Positions 20,521-27,205 of a stretch of 27,205 bases of DNA are shown piece after piece (within the stretch, counting starts at the first letter, position 1; each line of letters starts with the position of its first letter). Source of the DNA: a virus; IMG/VR virus record IMGVR_UViG_3300046792_000105, positions 1-27,205 of that record. The stretch is one strand, 5' to 3'. The notes below the pieces were generated by a model. The model was given only the letters and a program-made list of their open reading frames with translations. It did not search any database and was not told the DNA's origin. Made by a program: the position numbers and the translations under genes.

Positions 20521-21246
20521 ATGTCCGTCACTGTCGTTCACGACGCCATCCATGCCAACGTGTCACACCTGCCGCCAGGGATGGCGGCCGGCTATACGAC
20601 CGGCTCGCCGGACATCAAGTGGACTGCGGCCGACTGGCACGCCCACCCAGGTGCGGTGCGGATCGACCAGGACGCGGGTGCCGTGGACGCGACCGCCGAC
20701 GTGCTCGACGTGGAACGCGGCGCGGCCACCAACGGCGAGTCGGCCGGCTGGTACCGCCGGGCGCTGGCCAGCTTCAACGCGGCCACCCGGCCGGGGCAGC
20801 GTCACCCGGCTATCTACACCAGCGCGAGCAATGTGACGCCGCTGGTGAACGCGCTGATCGCTGGCGGGGTCACGTCGGGGCCTGGCCTGTGGGTAGCGAA
20901 CTGGAACCTGTCGGACGCCTCGGCGGTTGCCCTGGTGGTGGCTGCGTCAGGGCCGTACCCGGTGATGGGCGTCCAGTTCGCGTCCGGCCAGTTCTATGAC
21001 ACGAACGTGTTCTCGGGCACCTGGCTGGCCACCGTGTCAGGCGCTGCCCCGCCGCCTGCTGACCCCGGTCCGTTCCGCAAGGAATTCACCGGGCTCAACA
21101 GCTGGGCCTCGGTGGCGAACGCCCGGGGCACGACGGCGGCTCAGCTGATGGGGCTGTCGGCCGCCTCCTACACCGACGCCGATAAGGCGAAGCTCGCGGC
21201 GCTGCGGCCACGGCGCGGCACCCCGTATTACACCAAGAACCGGTGA
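20521..21246 (+). CDS. Lysin-like protein: glycosidase-like domain and LysM-like C terminus
   Basis: A 241-residue protein. Residues 1 to about 170 resemble GH25/DUF1906-type TIM barrels: VVHDAIHANVSHLP at the first strand, AVRIDQDAG, ADVLDVERGAA with candidate acidic residues, HPAIYTSASNVTPLV, GLWVANW and GVQFASGQFYDTNVF. A Pro-rich linker (about 175-185) precedes a LysM-like segment, NSWASVANARGTTAAQLMGLSAAS. The first domain recalls that of the signal-peptide protein at 13154. ATG 20521 has GGGAGG 5 nt upstream. It has no signal peptide, so it may be a virion-associated or late lysin, but catalytic identity needs comparison with known structures. The stop overlaps the next GTG (GTGA). Confidence 0.7.
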   Translation: MSVTVVHDAIHANVSHLPPGMAAGYTTGSPDIKWTAADWHAHPGAVRIDQDAGAVDATADVLDVERGAATNGESAGWYRRALASFNAATRPGQRHPAIYTSASNVTPLVNALIAGGVTSGPGLWVANWNLSDASAVALVVAASGPYPVMGVQFASGQFYDTNVFSGTWLATVSGAAPPPADPGPFRKEFTGLNSWASVANARGTTAAQLMGLSAASYTDADKAKLAALRPRRGTPYYTKNR

Positions 21247-21827
21247 CCGAGGACGAGCTGCGCGAGCTGGCCGGCTACCCCGGCCCGCCCGAGATCACCT
21301 TCGCCGGGATGCAGTGGAAGATCCGCTCCGACCCGCTCGCCGCCCTGCTGCGGTATGTCCTCGCGGACATGAAGTCCAAGCCGGAAGGCGACGACGACGG
21401 GCGCAAATCTCTCGCTGCCATGCACCAGCTGCTGGAAGACTGCCTGGTGGATTTCACCGCGTTCAGCGCCGCCGCGTTCATGGCCAAGGTCACTTTTGAA
21501 GATGTCCAGGCGGCGGCCAGGGCTCTCATCGAATACACCTGCGCCCGGAACTTCTGGCCGGCGATGCGGCTGCTCGGCTATCTCGCTGGCAGCCTGGAGG
21601 AGATCGACGGCACGCTGCTGCGCACGTCGGCGCGGGGCCTGACCAGCCTGACTGCCCGTGAAGCCTGTAACCTGGTGCTGGCGACGTGCCTGGAAGGCCG
21701 TGACGCGGATTCCCGCGAGGAGTTCTTCATCGACCTCAGCTATGAGGGGTCACCGGAGGCTGAGGCCCTGGCGGCACTGCGGGAGTACCGGGCGGCACAG
21801 CAGGAGCAGGAGGCCGGTGATGGCTGA
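21243..21827 (+). CDS. Tail assembly chaperone-like protein, first copy
   Basis: A 194-residue protein. Residues about 18-100 (ITFAGMQWKIRSDPLAALLRYVLADMKS, MHQLLEDCLVDFTAFSAAAFMAKVTFEDVQAAARALIE) match by pattern the chaperone at 22640 (TFKLMGAEYKLAEKVGIWPLMQYSRAIE, HAILEDSVHPDDWGRFQEDMIAKKMEDILQVL). The C-terminal half is helical and ends in a Glu/Gln-rich tail; it may correspond to the second part that siphophages often make by frameshift. GTG 21243 overlaps the previous stop (GTGA). It likely binds the tape measure protein during tail assembly. A second chaperone-like gene in one locus is unusual. Confidence 0.6.
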   Translation: MTEDELRELAGYPGPPEITFAGMQWKIRSDPLAALLRYVLADMKSKPEGDDDGRKSLAAMHQLLEDCLVDFTAFSAAAFMAKVTFEDVQAAARALIEYTCARNFWPAMRLLGYLAGSLEEIDGTLLRTSARGLTSLTAREACNLVLATCLEGRDADSREEFFIDLSYEGSPEAEALAALREYRAAQQEQEAGDG

Positions 21828-22182
21828 CATCGTCTGGGATGCCTACGCGCTGTCGCTGTACTTCCTGGAAGTGGACGCGGCGCTGCTGCCCCGGATCGCC
21901 AGCGAAGTTGAGGACGTGGCGCGTTCGATCGCCCCCATCCGTGGCCGCCGCACCCCCATTCCCCGGTGGGCCAAGAAAGGCTATATCGGTGTGCCTGGCC
22001 GGCTGAAGGCGTCGGTCCAGTCGCATGTGGACAAGGACTACACCGGCCCGTATGCCGATGTTGCCGCCCTGTGGTACGGGCGGTTCCTGGACCCGCCGGC
22101 GCGGCAGATCAAACGGGATATCCCGTTCCTGCCGACAGCGCTGATGTGGACCGTGGACGGGCGCGACTATCACCTGGATTGA
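21820..22182 (+). CDS. HK97 gp10-like tail completion / head-tail joining protein candidate
   Basis: A 120-residue protein. An opening helix (LPRIASEVEDVARSIAPI), a basic GRRTPIPRWAKKGYIGVPGRLKASVQSH stretch, ALWYGRFLDP and a final PFLPTALMWTV recall the helix, GxLxxSI and AxxxExGT...PFLRPA segments of HK97 gp10-type proteins. In most phages this gene sits between the connector and the tail terminator; here it lies after the first chaperone gene, which reduces confidence. ATG 21820 has AGGAGG about 5-7 nt upstream and overlaps the previous gene by 8 bp. Confidence 0.5.
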   Translation: MADIVWDAYALSLYFLEVDAALLPRIASEVEDVARSIAPIRGRRTPIPRWAKKGYIGVPGRLKASVQSHVDKDYTGPYADVAALWYGRFLDPPARQIKRDIPFLPTALMWTVDGRDYHLD

Positions 22183-22192
22183 CGTGAGGCTG

Positions 22193-22453
22193 ATGGACCA
22201 TTCTGCATGCCCTGTCTGCCGCCACCCGGCGGACGATGCTCATCTGGCTAAGTCTCCAGGAGGCTACTGTAGCTACTGCCCTGGCTCGGTGTGCCAGCCG
22301 CCGGGTGGCCGGGGGTTGATGTCCAGGGTCAGGCGGGGCAGCCCGGCGGCGGCTGACAGCAAGGCCCGCAGGCCCTCATCCCCAGGCCGGGGCGCGAACC
22401 CGCAGTACCGGCACCGCAGCTCGATGCTTGAACTGTGTCCCCTCGGCGTGTAA
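22193..22453 (+). CDS. Small zinc-motif protein
   Basis: An 86-residue protein with CPVCRHPADDAH and YCSYCPGSVC near the N terminus (residues 5-34): two CxxC pairs that would form a zinc ribbon. The rest is basic and low in complexity. ATG 22193 has GTGAGG (22184-22189) upstream; GTG 22184 is an alternative. Its 3' part overlaps the minus-strand zinc-motif gene (22273-22548) antisense for about 180 bp, so the real coding part may be only the first 40 codons or so. Function unknown. Confidence 0.45.
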   Translation: MDHSACPVCRHPADDAHLAKSPGGYCSYCPGSVCQPPGGRGLMSRVRRGSPAAADSKARRPSSPGRGANPQYRHRSSMLELCPLGV

Positions 22454-22548
22454 CCGGCGGGGACCGGCAGCGGCCCGTCGTAGGCGAACACGGTGACGGG
22501 CCGTCGCCGTCCCTGGTGCCCGCACACGAGCCTGATCATGGCCGTCAT
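22273..22548 (-). CDS. Small minus-strand zinc-motif protein
   Basis: A 91-residue protein (ATG 22548; ATG 22539 also in frame). MIRLVCGHQG and ELRCRYCGF give a CxH and CxxC pair, as in small zinc-binding proteins of actinobacterial phages, followed by LRALLSAAAGLPRLTLDINPRPPGGW, which has clear helix and strand character. Third codon positions are almost all G or C and the residues are sensible, so I think it is real. It is the only minus-strand gene in the tail module and overlaps the plus-strand zinc-motif gene. Function unknown. Confidence 0.55.
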   Translation of the reverse strand: MTAMIRLVCGHQGRRRPVTVFAYDGPLPVPAGYTPRGHSSSIELRCRYCGFAPRPGDEGLRALLSAAAGLPRLTLDINPRPPGGWHTEPGQ

Positions 22549-22639
22549 GATAGCCTGGCAGCACTTCCCCGGCCTCCGGGTTGAGAACAGGGCGTGCGCA
22601 TAGCACCGCGCCCATCCTCCCCACGCAGGCAGGCCGTAC
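22549..22639. promoter_or_regulatory. Short intergenic region between divergent genes
   Basis: This 91-bp stretch separates the minus-strand zinc-motif gene from the plus-strand chaperone gene and should hold promoters for both. CCCGG and CCGGG around a CCT loop (about 22567-22579) form a small hairpin. A TTGAGA near 22583 resembles a -35 box but no well-spaced -10 follows it. Confidence 0.3.
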
Positions 22640-23038
22640 ATGTCGAACACCCGCAGCACCACGCCGCCGAAGGGCCGCGCGACGCCCGCCCGGCAGTCTA
22701 AGCCTGAACCGGCCACGTTCAAGCTGATGGGGGCCGAGTACAAGCTCGCCGAAAAGGTCGGCATCTGGCCGCTGATGCAGTATTCGCGGGCGATCGAGAC
22801 CGGCGACAACGATGTGGGGAACCGCCGGGCGCTGGCCTCGGCGCACGCCATCCTGGAGGACTCGGTCCACCCCGACGACTGGGGGCGCTTCCAGGAAGAC
22901 ATGATCGCCAAAAAGATGGAGGACATCCTCCAGGTGCTCGACGCGGTCATGGGCGCTGTCCAGGTCGCTGGCTCCAAGCGCACCCGCAATGGCCGCGCCA
23001 ATGGCCGCGCTGCCGCCCAGGCAGAGATCGTTACCTGA
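22640..23038 (+). CDS. Tail assembly chaperone (upstream of tape measure)
   Basis: A 132-residue protein directly upstream of the tape measure gene. A Pro/Lys-rich N-terminus is followed by FKLMGAEYKLAEKVGIWPLMQYSRAIE and AHAILEDSVHPDDWGRFQEDMIAKKMEDILQVLDAVM, the pattern of siphophage tail assembly chaperones (PEEW..F motif and helix). It would bind the tape measure protein and help polymerise the tail tube. Many phages add a second reading frame by a -1 frameshift: the AAAAA at 22910-22914 is not a full slippery heptamer, and neither shifted frame downstream encodes a sensible domain, so none is called here. The ATG lacks a strong Shine-Dalgarno. Confidence 0.75.
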   Translation: MSNTRSTTPPKGRATPARQSKPEPATFKLMGAEYKLAEKVGIWPLMQYSRAIETGDNDVGNRRALASAHAILEDSVHPDDWGRFQEDMIAKKMEDILQVLDAVMGAVQVAGSKRTRNGRANGRAAAQAEIVT

Positions 23039-23066
23039 CCCGCTGACCGGCCGCAGGAGGTAAGCG

Positions 23067-26000
23067 ATGCCAGACGCCTTCGCGCTGGCCAACGCCTTCG
23101 TGCGGATCAGGCCCACCTCCGATGGATTCCGCCCCGAGGCTGACAAGCAGCTGAATATCGCCATGGCGGGGATGGACCGCAAGGTCAAGATAGGTGCGCA
23201 GACCGATGCGGCGAAGCTGGCCGCCACTGATCTGCGTGCCTATCTGGACACGCTGACCAAGCGGATCTATGAGCTGCGCCTGAAGGTGAGCGACCCGGGG
23301 GTGGCGGCGCAGCTCACCCGCACCGTGCTGCTGCTGAACCGGCTCGATAAGCGGATCACCCCGGAGATCACGCTGCTCGGCGCGACGAGGGCGCAGGCGC
23401 AGCTGCTGGGTGTGGAAGCGGCAGCGCAGCGAGCCGAGAAAGGTATGCAAGATGCGAATGTGACGACCGCCCGGTTCACCGGCTTGTGGGGCCTGCTGAC
23501 CAACAAAACGAAGATCCCCCTGTTCGGCGGGCAGAGTTTTGGCTGGATACCGAAACTCGTTGTGGGCATCGGTGCGCTGCACCTGATCGTTGACGTGCTC
23601 GCTGAAGTCCTGGCGATCATCATCCCGGCGACCCTTGCTCTCGGAGCGTTCGCCCTGGCCGGCTCGGACTCGTTCAAGAATGTCTTCCGTCAGGTGCAGA
23701 ACATGCACACAGCGATGGACGCGACGGGGAAGACGATCCCGCCGTTTACCCGCAACCTGGAGAAGATGCACGAAGCGGTCCGGCCGGATGTGTACCAGCT
23801 GTTCGGTGAGGGACTGGCGATCGTCAACGCCAAGACCGGCGAGTTCAACAAGCTGGCGACGGGGACTGCCCGCGTCCTGGATAACCTCGCCGCCCGGATC
23901 GCCGTCGCCGTCAAGAGCGGCGGCTTCTCGGTTTTCATGCGTAACGCCGTCGATGACGTGCAGCAGCTCGGCAACGTGTTCGGGAACCTGTTCGGCATTA
24001 TCGGCAACCTGCTTCATGCCATGCCCGGTATCGCCCAGATACTGCTCACCGCGACCCAGAACGCCACTGGTTTCATTGAGAAGCTGACCTCCACGGCTGT
24101 TGTACAGAAGATCGCTAACTTCGGGCTGATCGGTCACGGGGCGCTCGTCTATGTGGGCCTGGGTGCGACGATCGCCGGCAAGGCCATCGCGGCTGGTATT
24201 GGCGGGCTTGCGGGGCTGGCCCTGAAAGGCGGCCAGTCGCTGACCAAGATGGGCGGCGCTGGCGTCAAAGCCGGCGATGCCATGTTCAAGTTCGCGGGCA
24301 AGCTCAAGGGCCTGGCCGGCTTCCCGTGGGGCTGGGCGGCAGCCGCCGCGATCGTTGTCGGCTTCCTGGCCGTCAAGCTCATCACCGCAAAGGACGCGAC
24401 GCAGAGCTGGCTGGACTCGCTTCAGAAGACCCTGATGGCGGAGAACGCGGTCACCGGGTTTATGCAATTGCAGGCAGACCAGGTCATAGTGTCGCGTCAC
24501 CTGGCGGCGGCGCAGATAGAAGTGCATCACGCCATGACCAATGTGGCCAACGACACCAGGGTGGTCGCGGGCCGGGCCGGCATGATGAACATCACCATGG
24601 AAAACGCGGTAAAGAAAAGCAGCGACCTGGCGGCCGGCCAGCGGCAGCTGAGCAATGAGTCGAACCTTTACAACAGCCGGCTGGACCGGCTGGCGATCGG
24701 GCTCGGCGGTGTGGGTGAGGCGCAGGGTTTCCTGATCGCCTCGGGCGTCACGATGGGTGACATGCTCAAAACGGGTACCCATCAGTGGCTGATGATTTTG
24801 CAGCAGGTGGAGGCTACCCGGGCCGGCTACATGGCCATGGGCCAGCAGGGGAATGTCCTCCAGCAGGACATTAACGTGCTGAACCTGTCCATGTCGGACC
24901 AGTTCAAGTCCATGCAGAACCTCAACTCGGCGTGGGACACGATCATCGGGACCATGACCGGCGGTGAGTCGGCCTTCATCACCTTCGAGCAGGACATCCT
25001 TTCCGTCAAGGAGGCTTTCCATCAGGTCGGTGGCTCCTCGCGGCTTGTGACGAAGACCTTTGATGCGGTCACGGGGAAGGCGAAGACGGTCCACGTCAGC
25101 ATGGATGGCCTCAGTGCGGCCAGTCTTCAGCTGCGCCAGACCTGGCAGACCGCGTTCAGTGGGGCGCAATCACTGATCGACTCGCTGCGGCTGATGTCCT
25201 CCCTGTCCCCCGGCGGTTTCCCGCAGGTCAAGGAGGCGATGAAGCTCATGATCGCCCAGCTGATACCGCTGGGTAAGCACGCCCACTGGAGCCGTGATGA
25301 GCTGAGGCTGCTCGGCCAGGAGGCGGGCATCAAGGGTGTCAAGAGCTTCAAGGATCTAACTAAAGGGCTAGGTGACACCCATGATGCCGGCAAGAGGCTG
25401 GACAAGCTGGTCGCTGGCATGGGTGGCAACATCCAGGACCTGGCGAAAGACGCCTCGGCCCTCGCCGGCACCCTGAAGCAGGATCTGATCAACAGGTTCG
25501 TTGAGGCGAAGATCGCCGCCAGCCATGCGGGTAAGGACATCAACACCCTGGCCGGCGACATCGTCAACAACTCCTCGGCGGGCAAGCGGTACCACGACGC
25601 GACCGTGCTGTATAAGGACTTCCGTCAGGCGGGGATGGACGCGAAGACGGCGCAGCGCCTGATCGAGACGATGACCGGCCAGATCTTCAAGATCCCCAAG
25701 AGCCATCACACCACCATCACCGCCGAGGCGTTCGCCAAAGGACTCCTCAAGTACAAGATGGCGATCCCCGGCGAGAAGCGGGCAGACACCGGGGCACTGG
25801 AGTTCCATGCACGCGGTGGCCAGATTCGCGGGTGGGGCAGCCGGGACACCGTCCCCGCCATGCTGACCCCTGGCGAGGTGGTCGTGCCGAAGCCGATGGT
25901 CAACGCCGGCGCGGTGGATCACCTGCGTGGCCACCTGCCCGGCTTCGCCAGTGGCGGGTTCGTCAGGGCGGGAAACAACGTGGGCCGTGTCGTGCCGTTT

Positions 26001-27020
26001 ATGGATAAGGCGGACATGAAGTTCGAGAAGGCGGCTACGTCGGCGTTCGTCAAGGCGGCATGGAATGCGCTGAAGGCTGCCGTCAAGGCCGCCGCGACCG
26101 GGTCGGGCGGCTCTATCGCCGCCTACGCCAAGTCGTTCCTGGGGCGCATCCCGTACGTATGGGGGGCCAGGACGCTGGGGCCGGCGGGCGCAGACTGTAG
26201 TGGATTCGTCCAGGCCATCTATAAGCATTTCGGGATCAACGCGCCCGGCACCTCGGAGTCGCAGGGCCAGTGGGTGAAGCGCGGGCCACCCCAGCCGGGT
26301 GGCCTGGCGTTCTACATCAGCTCGGTCGGCGGCCCGCCCCCAGGCCACGTCGCCATGGTCTCCAACACCCCCGGCAAGGTCATCAGCCAGGGCGGCGGGA
26401 TGGGACCGCAGTGGATGGGGCTGCACGCGATGCCGCTGATGTTCACTGGCGTTCCCCCGGGCGGGTTCGGCGGGGTGGGAGCCGGCCGGTCGCTGCGGGA
26501 AACCCAGCTGTCTTCGCTATGGCGTCAGGCGGGCGGCGCGAGCAGCCTCGCGCACCTCATGGGCGCGATTGCCATGGCCGAATCGGGTGGCCGGACGAAC
26601 GCCCACAACGCGTCCGGTGCGTCGGGACTGTGGCAAATCATGCCAGGCAGCCAGCGGATCGGCGGGAACCTGTTCAACCCGATGATCAACGCGGAGAACG
26701 CGGTCGCCATCTACCGCGCCCAGGGCCTGCGGGCCTGGTCCGCTTACACCAACGGTGCCTACCTGTCGTTCATGAATAAGGGCGGCATGGTCAAGAGCTT
26801 CGATAAGGGCGGCTGGCTGATGCCGGGCGCGACGATGGCGATCAACCGGACCGGCCGGCCCGAGCCGGTCGGCGGCCACACCACCATCATCGTGAAGGTG
26901 GACCCGGTTATCGCCGCTTCCACCCCGGACCGCAAGCTCGGCCAGGCCATCGCTGAGCACGTCAAGATGCACACCAAGGGCGGCGGCCGGCTCTACCCAC
27001 CGGGAGTGACACCGAAATGA
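23067..27020 (+). CDS. Tape measure protein with NlpC/P60 and lytic transglycosylase-like domains
   Basis: A 1317-residue protein that sets tail length and is probably ejected through the tail. N-terminal coiled segments (ADKQLNIAMAGMDRK, QLTRTVLLLNRLDKR) precede hydrophobic helices at about 155-200 and 419-437. Gly/Ala-rich helices dominate to about residue 900, and GGEVVVP-like motifs (GEVVVPKPMVNAG) follow. Residues about 1015-1115 are an NlpC/P60 domain: Cys1044 in ADCSGFVQ and His1094 in PGHVAMV, 50 apart as usual. Residues about 1150-1225 are SLT/goose-lysozyme-like, with Glu1172 in AMAESGG and GASGLWQIMPG. These could open the host wall during DNA entry. ATG 23067 has AGGAGGT 5-6 nt upstream. 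Confidence 0.92.
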   Translation: MPDAFALANAFVRIRPTSDGFRPEADKQLNIAMAGMDRKVKIGAQTDAAKLAATDLRAYLDTLTKRIYELRLKVSDPGVAAQLTRTVLLLNRLDKRITPEITLLGATRAQAQLLGVEAAAQRAEKGMQDANVTTARFTGLWGLLTNKTKIPLFGGQSFGWIPKLVVGIGALHLIVDVLAEVLAIIIPATLALGAFALAGSDSFKNVFRQVQNMHTAMDATGKTIPPFTRNLEKMHEAVRPDVYQLFGEGLAIVNAKTGEFNKLATGTARVLDNLAARIAVAVKSGGFSVFMRNAVDDVQQLGNVFGNLFGIIGNLLHAMPGIAQILLTATQNATGFIEKLTSTAVVQKIANFGLIGHGALVYVGLGATIAGKAIAAGIGGLAGLALKGGQSLTKMGGAGVKAGDAMFKFAGKLKGLAGFPWGWAAAAAIVVGFLAVKLITAKDATQSWLDSLQKTLMAENAVTGFMQLQADQVIVSRHLAAAQIEVHHAMTNVANDTRVVAGRAGMMNITMENAVKKSSDLAAGQRQLSNESNLYNSRLDRLAIGLGGVGEAQGFLIASGVTMGDMLKTGTHQWLMILQQVEATRAGYMAMGQQGNVLQQDINVLNLSMSDQFKSMQNLNSAWDTIIGTMTGGESAFITFEQDILSVKEAFHQVGGSSRLVTKTFDAVTGKAKTVHVSMDGLSAASLQLRQTWQTAFSGAQSLIDSLRLMSSLSPGGFPQVKEAMKLMIAQLIPLGKHAHWSRDELRLLGQEAGIKGVKSFKDLTKGLGDTHDAGKRLDKLVAGMGGNIQDLAKDASALAGTLKQDLINRFVEAKIAASHAGKDINTLAGDIVNNSSAGKRYHDATVLYKDFRQAGMDAKTAQRLIETMTGQIFKIPKSHHTTITAEAFAKGLLKYKMAIPGEKRADTGALEFHARGGQIRGWGSRDTVPAMLTPGEVVVPKPMVNAGAVDHLRGHLPGFASGGFVRAGNNVGRVVPFMDKADMKFEKAATSAFVKAAWNALKAAVKAAATGSGGSIAAYAKSFLGRIPYVWGARTLGPAGADCSGFVQAIYKHFGINAPGTSESQGQWVKRGPPQPGGLAFYISSVGGPPPGHVAMVSNTPGKVISQGGGMGPQWMGLHAMPLMFTGVPPGGFGGVGAGRSLRETQLSSLWRQAGGASSLAHLMGAIAMAESGGRTNAHNASGASGLWQIMPGSQRIGGNLFNPMINAENAVAIYRAQGLRAWSAYTNGAYLSFMNKGGMVKSFDKGGWLMPGATMAINRTGRPEPVGGHTTIIVKVDPVIAASTPDRKLGQAIAEHVKMHTKGGGRLYPPGVTPK

Positions 27021-27142
27021 GCGAACCGCAGAACATCATCGGGCAGATCGTGGTGACCGCTGAGATCGAAGTCACCCATGCTGAGCCGCAGGAGGAGGTG
27101 GAGAGTGACACCGGGGCTGTCGATAACGAACCTGGCGAATAA
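27017..27142 (+). CDS. 41-residue acidic small protein
   Basis: ATG 27017 overlaps the tape measure stop codon (ATGA). The 41 residues are strongly acidic, with Glu and Asp throughout the second half, and I recognise no family. It contains the strong GGAGGAGG (27091-27098) that serves the next gene, which starts inside it in another frame and overlaps it by 38 bp. It may exist mainly to couple translation. Confidence 0.5.
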   Translation: MSEPQNIIGQIVVTAEIEVTHAEPQEEVESDTGAVDNEPGE

Positions 27143-27205
27143 ATGGCTCGACATGCTCGGCGCGTCCGCGTTCACCGCACCGGCCGCGTTCTGGGTCAAG
27201 CTCCA
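27105..27205 (+). CDS. Start of a tail fibre-like gene (truncated by window end)
   Basis: GTG 27105 has GGAGGAGG (27091-27098) 6 nt upstream. The first 33 codons read TPGLSITNLANKWLDM then LGASAFTAPAAFWVKL, the standard opening of a common phage tail-fibre-type family (LSNxLxNKLLDxLLxGTxFTxPxxVYVxL). The rest is outside the window. It would follow the tape measure gene, as is usual for distal tail and fibre genes. Confidence 0.65.
   Translation, partial: MTPGLSITNLANKWLDMLGASAFTAPAAFWVKL

Noticed and set aside
22905-23046. Programmed -1 or +1 frameshift in the chaperone gene near AAAAA (22910-22914)
   Set aside because: The site is not a full slippery heptamer, and both shifted frames give Arg/Pro-rich peptides without a domain before they stop.
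23031-25169. 712-codon minus-strand open frame opposite the tape measure gene
   Set aside because: Low-complexity antisense frame of a strongly supported tape measure gene; no start signal and no protein motif.

Overview
The window is a high-GC, almost gap-free stretch of a tailed phage or prophage of an actinobacterium. The evidence is GTG starts and GTGA/ATGA/TGATG gene junctions throughout, TANNNT-type -10 boxes, and a head-to-tail morphogenesis gene set: HK97-fold major capsid protein, gp6-like connector, tail terminator candidate, major tail protein candidate, tail assembly chaperones and a 1317-residue tape measure protein. No integrase, att site, tRNA or replication gene is visible, so free phage versus prophage cannot be decided. 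The host genus cannot be read from the sequence.

Layout. 1-209: leader of the capsid gene. 210-2914: major capsid protein and four small head-associated genes (+). 2911-6383: four-gene minus-strand operon (GatZ/KbaZ-like TIM barrel, phosphomannose-isomerase-type cupin, fused nucleotidyltransferase/APH-fold kinase, glycosyltransferase). 6561-11649: plus-strand operon (glycosyltransferase, three methyltransferases, sugar epimerase, GT2, GT4). 11646-16987: a small AT-hook protein, two beta-rich presumed structural proteins, a secreted glycosidase-like/beta-sandwich protein, a 747-residue repeat protein and a small protein. 17031-19928: connector, tail terminator candidate, a CgeB-like glycosyltransferase and a helix-turn-helix protein. 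20054-27205: major tail protein, lysin-like protein, two tail-chaperone-like proteins flanking a gp10-like protein and a pair of overlapping zinc-motif genes, tape measure protein with two peptidoglycan hydrolase domains, and the start of a tail fibre-like gene.

Two results stand out. First, a conserved leader of about 100 nt lies directly upstream of both the major capsid gene (96-204) and the major tail gene (19959-20048), 20 kb apart. It keeps identical loop sequences while one 7-bp helix has changed at five of seven base pairs without losing pairing. This is the signature of a structured RNA, probably coordinating expression of the two most abundant virion proteins. Second, a sugar activation, transfer and methylation island (five glycosyltransferases counting the one in the tail module, three methyltransferases, an epimerase and a nucleotide-sugar type kinase/nucleotidyltransferase) sits inside the virion structural genes. 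That placement suggests glycan decoration of the particle, although host-surface modification is not excluded.

Functions are assigned from motifs and gene order read by eye. No database search or folding program was run.
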